From Pseudomonadota bacterium (GTDB lineage Bacteria > Pseudomonadota > Alphaproteobacteria > Micropepsales > Micropepsaceae), in NCBI GenBank assembly GCA_021817355.1, contig JAKAVI010000024.1, forward strand, positions 1 through 13,432: DNA of 13,432 nucleotides, written 5' to 3'. Every line of letters begins with the position of its first letter. Position 1 is the stretch's first letter. Below the pieces are notes generated by a model, which did not search any database, was not told the origin of the DNA, and worked only from the letters and a program-made list of their open reading frames with translations. Below, one piece after another: positions 1-5,163 of the stretch. The translations under genes and the position numbers were made by a program.

Positions 1-73
1 GAAATTTTCGATCAAAAAGTATGACCCCGTGCTGCGCAAACACGTGGAGTTCAAGGAAGGCAAGATCAAATAG
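1..73 (+). CDS. rpmG: Large ribosomal subunit protein bL33, C-terminal end (partial)
   Basis: This is the last 23 codons of a gene that begins before the window, read from base 2 to a TAG stop at 71-73. The residues include KKYDPVLRKHVEFKEGKIK, which matches the usual C-terminus of ribosomal protein L33 (consensus KYDPxxRKHVxxKExKIK). L33 is a small basic protein of the 50S subunit near the E site. The N-terminal half, including the place where a CxxC zinc motif would lie in zinc-binding variants, is outside the window, so the variant cannot be decided. A strong intrinsic terminator follows 20 bases after the stop, so this is the end of its transcription unit. Confidence 0.92.
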   Translation, partial: KFSIKKYDPVLRKHVEFKEGKIK

Positions 74-93
74 GTCTGTGTTCTTGTGGAGGT

Positions 94-121
94 AAACCCC
101 GCCTCTGGCGGGGTTTTTCTT
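94..121 (+). terminator. Rho-independent terminator after rpmG
   Basis: The arms AAACCCCGCC (94-103) and GGCGGGGTTT (107-116) pair perfectly over 10 bp around a TCT loop. They are followed by a T-rich tail (TTTTTCTTT, 113-121). This is a textbook intrinsic terminator for the plus strand. It sits between rpmG and the 3' end of the convergent hydrolase gene. Read on the minus strand the hairpin lacks a U-tract, so it is probably less effective for the genes to its right. Confidence 0.92.
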
Positions 122-131
122 TGCGTCCACG

Positions 132-1031
132 CTACCTCCGGCGCCGCGCTTCGACATCGCGCACAAAGGGCAGGATCTGTTCCTTGAGCTCGGCAATGAC
201 GCCCAAGGGCATATCGTGCCCCCAGCCCTCAATCTCGTGATACTGCGCCCCCATGATGCAAGCGGCGGTGTGGCGGCCAGCTTCGGGGCGGATGAGCGTG
301 TCGGCACTACCGTGAAGTACGAGGCAGGGAAGGCGAAGTTCCTTCAGACGCTCGCTGCGCGCAGGAGCTGCGAGAATTGCCGCCCAATGGCGCAAAGACC
401 CTTCCGGATAATAAGACCGGTCATAGGCGGCGCCGGCGCTCGCGGCGACACGCTCCTCGTCAAAGGCAAAACGGGTCGAGGCATAGGCCCTCCGCGTCGT
501 CAGCGCATGGAAGATTACCGCCTCGCGGTCGGAGGTCTTAGGGCGGCTCATAAGGGCAGCCTGCGCCTCTGGAGATGACGCAGGCAGCGCGCGATCGCCT
601 GTGGTGGAAAAGATTGATATCAGCGAGCGCGCCTTGTGCGGATGGTTCAGGGCCACAAGCTGGGCAATCATTCCCCCCATCGAGGCACCGGCGATATGGG
701 CAACGTCAATGTCCAGGGCATCGAGCAGGCCCGCCGCATCGCGAGCCATGTCGTCGAGGCTATAGGGGATGGGCGGTTTGGCACCTTTGCTGCGCGCCGC
801 CTGTACGGCCTTGATATCGGGAAGCACCCCATCCCATTTCTGACTGAGGCCAACGTCGCGATTGTCAAAGCGGATGACGCGCAGTCCGCCGTCGCGCAGC
901 ATCTGGTGGAATTCTTCTGGCCACGCTGTCATCTGGGTCCCAAAACCCATGATGAGCAGGATCGGCGGTCCGCTTTCTGGACCACTCACGTCGTATTCGA
1001 AATGCACACCGTCGACGAGGATCTGTGCCAT
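132..1031 (-). CDS. Alpha/beta-fold hydrolase (RdmC/aclacinomycin-methylesterase-like), downstream tandem copy
   Basis: This 299-residue protein has an intact alpha/beta-hydrolase core. LLIMGF (25-30) leads into the oxyanion-hole region. GASMGG (115-120) is the nucleophile elbow with Ser117. HGSADTLI (240-247) gives the acid Asp244, and GWGHD (269-273) gives the base His272. No signal peptide is visible, so it is probably cytoplasmic. Single-domain enzymes with FDNRDVGLS after strand 4 are often annotated as methylesterases or lactone/ester hydrolases; the substrate cannot be told from sequence. Its ATG (1031-1029) overlaps the stop of the upstream paralogue in a TGATG arrangement. There is no good Shine-Dalgarno sequence of its own, so translation is probably coupled. 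The two genes arose by tandem duplication and share long motif blocks. Confidence 0.9.
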   Translation of the reverse strand: MAQILVDGVHFEYDVSGPESGPPILLIMGFGTQMTAWPEEFHQMLRDGGLRVIRFDNRDVGLSQKWDGVLPDIKAVQAARSKGAKPPIPYSLDDMARDAAGLLDALDIDVAHIAGASMGGMIAQLVALNHPHKARSLISIFSTTGDRALPASSPEAQAALMSRPKTSDREAVIFHALTTRRAYASTRFAFDEERVAASAGAAYDRSYYPEGSLRHWAAILAAPARSERLKELRLPCLVLHGSADTLIRPEAGRHTAACIMGAQYHEIEGWGHDMPLGVIAELKEQILPFVRDVEARRRR

Positions 1032-1936
1032 CAGGAGCGCGCCCGATGTTCGACAGTGGCAATGAAGTCGCCGATCTGTTCGAGATAGACCGGTACCAGC
1101 GCACTTTCAAAACCATGTCCCATGCCAGGTACGACAACGAGTTCGGCTCCTGGGATCGCAGCTGCGGTATCATGGCCCGCAGCAAGGGGGATCAGTGGAT
1201 CATCAGCGCCGTGGATCACCCGAGCGGGCACACGCAGCTTGCCGAGAAGCTCATTGCGCGGCGGTGCGGCTAGGATCGCGAGCATTTGCCGCCCGATGCC
1301 GTCCGGATCATAGGGCGAGCGATCCACTTCGCGGGCCACGGTGGCTTCGAGGACATCATCAGGCTCCGAAAATCCGGGACTGCCGATCACCTTCCACACC
1401 TTCACACCGGCCCGAATGCGGTCCAGTCGCCCATTGGACGGCGGCGGCGTCGTCAATGCGGCCATAGCTTCGGGTTGTGCCGGTGGCAGATCGCGCCGCC
1501 CGGTTGTCGACATGATGGACACCAGGCTGCGTGTCGCCTCGGGATGGTGGGCGGCCACGAGTTGGGCGATCATGCCGCCCATGGATGCTCCCACGATATG
1601 GGCGCTTCCGACACCAAGCGCATTGAGGACCTGGACGGCATCTTCGGCCATGTCATCAAGACTGTAGGGCGCCATGACTTGGCCTCCCGTCATGGCGGTG
1701 GTCATGGCGCTGGCCAGATCGGGCTTTCCCAGCTCGCTCAGATGGCTCGAAAGCCCGATATCCCGGTTGTCGTAGCGGATCACATAATATCCGCGCCCCG
1801 CCAGCCCCCTGCACAGCGCTTCGGGCCACATCGTCATCTGCGCCGAGAAGCCCATGATGAGCAGCACGGCCGGATCTGTAGCCTTTCCGAAGGTTTCGTA
1901 CTCAAAGCGAAGTCCGTTGGCGGTAATCTGCGGCAT
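1031..1936 (-). CDS. Alpha/beta-fold hydrolase, upstream tandem copy
   Basis: This 301-residue paralogue of the next gene downstream has the same family layout. LLIMGF lies at 25-30 and YDNRDIGLS at 55-63. GASMGGMIAQLVA starts at 116 with nucleophile Ser118. HGADDPLIP gives the acid Asp246, and GMGHG (271-275) gives the base His274. The triad looks complete. An AGGA about 8 bases upstream of the ATG fits a ribosome binding site and supports the start at 1936. The main differences from the second copy lie between about residues 65-90 and 155-215, the cap region that shapes substrate choice. The pair may therefore have split specificities. It is the first gene of a two-gene minus-strand operon, and I see no specific pathway context. 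Confidence 0.9.
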   Translation of the reverse strand: MPQITANGLRFEYETFGKATDPAVLLIMGFSAQMTMWPEALCRGLAGRGYYVIRYDNRDIGLSSHLSELGKPDLASAMTTAMTGGQVMAPYSLDDMAEDAVQVLNALGVGSAHIVGASMGGMIAQLVAAHHPEATRSLVSIMSTTGRRDLPPAQPEAMAALTTPPPSNGRLDRIRAGVKVWKVIGSPGFSEPDDVLEATVAREVDRSPYDPDGIGRQMLAILAAPPRNELLGKLRVPARVIHGADDPLIPLAAGHDTAAAIPGAELVVVPGMGHGFESALVPVYLEQIGDFIATVEHRARS

Positions 1937-1991
1937 TGGTGTTCCTGTTCGATGCTGGTACCGGGCCAGCTTAGCAGGCTTGGCCGTCCCG

Positions 1992-2003
1992 TTGACAAGT
2001 CAA
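1992..2003. promoter_or_regulatory. Short inverted repeat, possible operator near the hydrolase promoter
   Basis: TTGAC and GTCAA are perfect inverted arms around AA. The site lies about 56 bases upstream of the first hydrolase start. It contains TTGACA on the plus strand and TTGTCA/TTGACT on the minus strand, so it could be a -35 element or a small dyad operator. No well-spaced -10 box accompanies it on either strand, so the assignment is weak. Confidence 0.2.
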
Positions 2004-2065
2004 GATCCTTACCCCCCGAAAGATGGGGAGCCCGGACCACCCCCCGCCTGCGTGCCCAGGTTTGC

Positions 2066-2094
2066 TTGCCGCGAACGGCGCGATACAACATAGT
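2066..2094 (+). promoter_or_regulatory. Candidate sigma-70 promoter for the glpD operon
   Basis: TTGCCG (2066-2071) and CATAGT (2089-2094) are separated by 17 bases and resemble a housekeeping -35/-10 pair with several mismatches. If used, it would give a leader of more than 400 bases before glpD. This is the best-spaced pair I found by eye, but short imperfect boxes occur often by chance. Confidence 0.2.
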
Positions 2095-2304
2095 ACAAGC
2101 TGGTGTGACACCGGGCACGGGGACGACAGGCTTTCGATGCCCGAAATGATCATCTGGCGTTCCGCATCACCTGTCCGCGGGGTGCCGTGTCTGGCTTGGC
2201 GAACAGGGCTGTGAAAAAAACTTCGCAACGCGCATGTGTTGGTGTCCTGACCAAGCTGATTGTGGAAAGCGCCGAGCCTCTCAGGTCAGAGCCGGTCACC
2301 ATGT

Positions 2305-2332
2305 GTGCTCCCTCAAACCCGAATGGGAGCAT
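2305..2332 (+). promoter_or_regulatory. Hairpin directly before a very strong Shine-Dalgarno sequence
   Basis: TGCTCCC (2306-2312) pairs with GGGAGCA (2325-2331), plus one G-U pair outside, around a 12-base loop. The stem abuts TAAGGAGGTG (2333-2342), which is fully complementary to the 3' end of 16S rRNA. The arrangement resembles a leader element that presents or gates a ribosome binding site. No known riboswitch family is recognised. Confidence 0.35.
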
Positions 2333-2343
2333 TAAGGAGGTGC

Positions 2344-2424
2344 ATGCTGAGCCTGCTGAGCGGACGCCTACCCGATATCGGCGAAGCACGCAGCGGACCA
2401 CGCTGCGGCCGTGGCACGGCATAG
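2344..2424 (+). CDS. Possible 26-residue leader peptide in the glpD leader
   Basis: An ATG at 2344 opens a 26-codon frame (MLSLLSGRLPDIGEARSGPRCGRGTA) ending in TAG at 2422-2424. Its only strong support is the preceding TAAGGAGGTG, a 10-base match to the anti-Shine-Dalgarno sequence, although the 3-base gap to the ATG is short. The sequence shows no run of one amino acid, no arrest motif and no clear membrane segment. The CCGATATCGG palindrome lies inside the frame. It could be a regulatory leader peptide, a ribosome standby site or chance. Confidence 0.25.
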   Translation: MLSLLSGRLPDIGEARSGPRCGRGTA

Positions 2425-2488
2425 TGATGCACCGCGGTGCCAAGGCGGGCGCCGTCACCCCCAGAACAAAGACAACGTGCCACATGAA

Positions 2489-2503
2489 CCGCCGCGACGG
2501 CGG
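2489..2503 (+). promoter_or_regulatory. GC hairpin just upstream of glpD
   Basis: CCGCCG and CGGCGG form a perfect 6-bp stem around CGA, ending 23 bases before the glpD ATG. It leaves the glpD ribosome binding site (AGGAGC, 2517-2522) single-stranded. It has no T-tract, so it is not an intrinsic terminator. It may mark the end of the structured leader. Confidence 0.3.
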
Positions 2504-2526
2504 AAACAAGGGCGCCAGGAGCATCG

Positions 2527-4155
2527 ATGAAGCGCGATCTTTCCCGTCTGGCTGACACCACCTTCGATCTGCTGATCATTGGCGGGGGCATTACCGGTGC
2601 AGCAACCGCGCGCGACGCTGCGCTGCGCGGCCTCAACGTTGCCCTGATCGAACGCACCGACTTTGCCCATGCCACAAGTGCCCATAATTCCAAGTTGATT
2701 CATGGCGGACTGCGCTATCTACGCAATTTCGAGTTAGGGCTGGTGCGCGAATCGCTGGGGGAGCGCCGCATCTGGCAGCGCATTGCTCCCCATATGGTCA
2801 GTGCACTTCCCTTCCTGGTGCCGCTCTATGGTGCCGGACGACGCGCGCGCATGACCTTGGCGGTGGGCATGACGCTCTACGATGCGCTGTCCTTCGACCG
2901 CACCTGGCTGGCTGATCCGGCGCAGCGGCTACCGAGGCATGGCTGGCTCGGTGCCAGCGTCGCCGCAGAACGCGAGCCGTCGTTGTCTGGAACGGATTTT
3001 GAGGGTGCTTTCCTCTACTATGATGCCCAGATGTATGCTCCCGAGCGTCTGGCCCTTGAATGTGTGCTCGCGGCAGAAGAGCAAGGCGCGGTGTGTGCCA
3101 ATTACGTGGCGGCGGAAGGCCTGCTCCTGCGCCAGGGGCGCGTGGAAGGGGCAAAGGTTCGCGACCGCGAGAGCGGTGCCCCGTTTGATATCCGCGCCAG
3201 CCGCACGCTTCTGGCCGCAGGTCCTTGGTCTGATCTTTTTCTGGAACAGGCGCTGGGACAGAAAACGGCGACCCGTCTCCTGCGCTCGAAGGGCATTCAT
3301 GTTATCGTCCCGGCGATGACCAGGGCTGATGCACTGACAGTTGCAACCGCCCATGGCCACTTTTTTGTGCTGCCCTGGCGGGGACACACGCTTTTGGGCA
3401 CGACCGATACGGCCTTTGATGCGCCTCCAGACGAGGTCATCGTCACCCGGCGCGACATCGAAACCTTGTTCGGGCAGGTAAACGGCTTTCTGCCGCAGGC
3501 GGATCTGAAGCTCAGCGACGTCGAACATTTTTACGCGGGTCTGCGCCCGCTCGTTGCAGATGACAGCACGAAGGACACCTATGACGCGAGCCGTCGGTCC
3601 GAACTCATTGACCACGGCAAGACGGACGGCATTGCCGAGCTTTATTCGGCCGTTGGTGGCAAATGGACCACGTCTCGGCGACTTGCCGAGCAGATCGTCG
3701 ATCACCTGGCACCGCGCTATGAGCGCCCCTTGCGCCCTTGTACAACGGCGCGAACGCCACTTCCCGGTGGCACCATCCCCCGTATTGAAGTCTTTCTGGC
3801 GCAATCCGCGCGTGATCTACCCAAGCTCAACCACGCCCATCTCGCGCGTCTTTACGGTACCCGACTGCACCAGGTCCTCAAAGACTGTGAGGGTTTTGCG
3901 GACCTGCTGCAGCCGATCGCGCCGAGCGGCGACATTGGAGCTCAGGTGGTTTATGCGGTGCGCCACGAAATGGCCCGGACCCTCGAGGATGTGGTGATGC
4001 GGCGTACTGGCATCGGTCAGCTGGGTGCCCCTCCATCCTACGTGCTCGCCAATGTTGCCCGGTTGATGGCGGCAGAACTGGGGTGGGATGATGGACGCCA
4101 GAGCGCGGAGATCGCTGCAGTCGGACGCAATTTTCAGCTTGGAGACGACGCTTGA
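2527..4155 (+). CDS. glpD: Aerobic FAD-dependent glycerol-3-phosphate dehydrogenase
   Basis: This enzyme oxidises sn-glycerol 3-phosphate to dihydroxyacetone phosphate and passes electrons to quinone at the inner membrane face. The 542-residue protein starts with the FAD-binding Rossmann motif IIGGGITGAATARDAALRG (17-35). The family signature SKLIHGGLRYL (55-65) follows. A second conserved stretch is AGLRPL in the substrate domain, and GGKWTTSRRLAE comes late in the oxidase domain. The C-terminal 110 or so residues fit the DAO_C helical domain. It is slightly longer than E. coli GlpD (501). AGGAGC lies 4 bases before the ATG. It is the first gene of the operon, and its TGA overlaps the TTG start of the lipid kinase. 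No glpF, glpK or glpR is adjacent, so here it probably serves glycerolipid chemistry rather than glycerol catabolism (inference). Confidence 0.95.
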   Translation: MKRDLSRLADTTFDLLIIGGGITGAATARDAALRGLNVALIERTDFAHATSAHNSKLIHGGLRYLRNFELGLVRESLGERRIWQRIAPHMVSALPFLVPLYGAGRRARMTLAVGMTLYDALSFDRTWLADPAQRLPRHGWLGASVAAEREPSLSGTDFEGAFLYYDAQMYAPERLALECVLAAEEQGAVCANYVAAEGLLLRQGRVEGAKVRDRESGAPFDIRASRTLLAAGPWSDLFLEQALGQKTATRLLRSKGIHVIVPAMTRADALTVATAHGHFFVLPWRGHTLLGTTDTAFDAPPDEVIVTRRDIETLFGQVNGFLPQADLKLSDVEHFYAGLRPLVADDSTKDTYDASRRSELIDHGKTDGIAELYSAVGGKWTTSRRLAEQIVDHLAPRYERPLRPCTTARTPLPGGTIPRIEVFLAQSARDLPKLNHAHLARLYGTRLHQVLKDCEGFADLLQPIAPSGDIGAQVVYAVRHEMARTLEDVVMRRTGIGQLGAPPSYVLANVARLMAAELGWDDGRQSAEIAAVGRNFQLGDDA

Positions 4156-5090
4156 GCGCCCTTGCCGTGGTCAATCCACGCTCCGCTGCCGGACGCACGG
4201 GGCGCGATTGGCCACGGCTCGAGAGGGCACTGCGCGAGATCTTTCCGGCTTTGCACAGCGTCGCCACCCATGCTCGCGGCGATGCGACAGGGCTTGTGCG
4301 CGCCGCCCTGCACGGGGGCGTCACGGACATTATCGCCGTTGGCGGTGACGGTACAATCAATGAAACCATGAACGGCTTCTTCGAACATGGCGAACCGATT
4401 GCTCCGGAGGCCGTATTCAGCTTCATCACCTCCGGAACCGGCGGCGATTTTCGCAAGAGCTTTGGCCTACCAGGCGGACCATATTCCGCCATTGCGCATC
4501 TGCGGCACGCCGCCGTCAGATCCATCGACATCGGGCGGGTGACCTGCGTGTCGGCTGAAGGCGGCACGAATGTTCGTCATTTCATCAATATTGCATCGGC
4601 CGGCATGTCCGGTGAGATCGTTGACCGGGTCAACCGCTCCGTCTTCCTGCGCCGCTTCGGCGGACGCGTGGCATTTGCCCTGAGCTCGGCAGCCGCCCTC
4701 CTAACCTATCGTGGAAGCAAGGTGCGCCTGCGGATCGATGGAGAGATCGACACCATGACGACGATCTCTACCCTGGTCATCGCCAATGGTCAGTTTTTCG
4801 GAGGCGGCATGCATGTCGCTCCACAGGCCGAGCTCGATGACGGCCTCTTTGATGTGCTCGTCATGGAGGCAGTGTCTGGCCTGCAGGCCCTCGCGGATAT
4901 GGGCCAGATCTATAAAGGTACCCACCTTGCCAATCCCTCGGTGCGGACGTTGCGTGCCAGCCAGGTGTTGGCTGCGCCTGTAGCCGCGGCCCGTGGACAC
5001 CCAGTCCGTATCGAGGTTGATGGAGAGGTTGCCGGCCAGTTGCCCGCGACCTTCGAGATTTTGCCCAAAGCTCTTAGGATTCGCGTTTGA
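4152..5090 (+). CDS. Diacylglycerol kinase-family lipid kinase (YegS/DgkB/Rv2252-like)
   Basis: This 312-residue soluble lipid kinase of the DAGK catalytic family transfers phosphate from ATP to a lipid hydroxyl, usually diacylglycerol. NPRSAAGR (8-15) corresponds to the N-terminal NPxSG nucleotide site. GGDGTINE (64-71) is the family hallmark. SGTGGDFRKSFG (94-105) replaces the common GTxNDFA loop, which is a possible subgroup trait. DDGLFDVLVMEA and EVDGE near the C-terminus also fit. The start is TTG at 4152, whose TTGA overlaps the glpD stop. GGAG at 4141-4144 has a 7-base spacer, which supports this start, and the next in-frame ATG would lie inside the conserved core. Coupled translation with glpD ties it to glycerolipid metabolism. 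It could instead act on monoacyl- or alkylglycerol or a sphingoid base. Confidence 0.9.
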   Translation: MSALAVVNPRSAAGRTGRDWPRLERALREIFPALHSVATHARGDATGLVRAALHGGVTDIIAVGGDGTINETMNGFFEHGEPIAPEAVFSFITSGTGGDFRKSFGLPGGPYSAIAHLRHAAVRSIDIGRVTCVSAEGGTNVRHFINIASAGMSGEIVDRVNRSVFLRRFGGRVAFALSSAAALLTYRGSKVRLRIDGEIDTMTTISTLVIANGQFFGGGMHVAPQAELDDGLFDVLVMEAVSGLQALADMGQIYKGTHLANPSVRTLRASQVLAAPVAAARGHPVRIEVDGEVAGQLPATFEILPKALRIRV

Positions 5091-5098
5091 AACATCAA

Positions 5099-5147
5099 CC
5101 ATCCGCGCAACAATCACATGGCTTACCCCAAACACGTGCGCGGATGG
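5099..5147 (+). promoter_or_regulatory. 11-bp perfect intercistronic hairpin before the AGPS-like gene
   Basis: CCATCCGCGCA (5099-5109) and TGCGCGGATGG (5137-5147) are exact reverse complements around a 27-base loop. They fill most of the 73-base gap between the lipid kinase stop and the next ATG. The stem ends 16 bases before that ATG and leaves GGAGAAGAG free. No T-tract follows, so it is not a classical terminator. It could be an RNA processing or stability element, or a protein-binding dyad. Confidence 0.6.
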
Positions 5148-5163
5148 GTCACACGGAGAAGAG

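Larger units (their letters stand above)
1937..2526. other. 590-base divergent intergenic region upstream of glpD
   Basis: No convincing protein gene of normal size lies here; the frames open across it are Cys/Arg-rich and unlike the neighbours. It separates the minus-strand hydrolases from the plus-strand glpD operon, so it should hold both promoters. Visible elements are: an inverted repeat TTGAC-AA-GTCAA (1992-2003); a weak -35/-10 pair (2066-2094); a 7-8 bp hairpin at 2305-2332 directly before TAAGGAGGTG (2333-2342); the perfect 10-bp palindrome CCGATATCGG (2372-2381); and a GC hairpin at 2489-2503. The length and the structured 3' half suggest a long regulated leader for glpD, which is an inference. 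Confidence 0.6.

Noticed and set aside
1286..2149. 287-codon plus-strand open frame across the hydrolase genes and intergenic region
   Set aside because: Most of it mirrors the hydrolase coding strand. It has no ribosome binding site or family motif.
2265..2300. GCGCCGAG and CTCTCAGG words resembling parts of a glycine riboswitch
   Set aside because: The upstream GGAGAG arm and the GAAGGAGCAA core are missing, and glpD is not a glycine gene. This is a chance partial resemblance.
2150..2524. 124-codon minus-strand frame in the glpD leader, with a hydrophobic N-terminus
   Set aside because: It looks briefly like a signal peptide, but the rest is Cys/Arg-rich and unlike neighbouring proteins. 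No ribosome binding site stands out.
2187..2555. 122-codon plus-strand frame in the glpD leader that runs into glpD
   Set aside because: Its composition is rich in Arg, Thr and Cys without domains. It would overlap the glpD start by 29 bases in another frame and has no good start signal.
2929..3804. 291-codon minus-strand open frame within glpD
   Set aside because: It lies wholly inside glpD, which shows intact motifs throughout. It has no independent support.
4993..5163. 57-codon N-terminal extension of the AGPS-like protein
   Set aside because: It overlaps the kinase gene in another frame and adds unrelated sequence. ATG 5164 has a good Shine-Dalgarno sequence and the expected family N-terminus.
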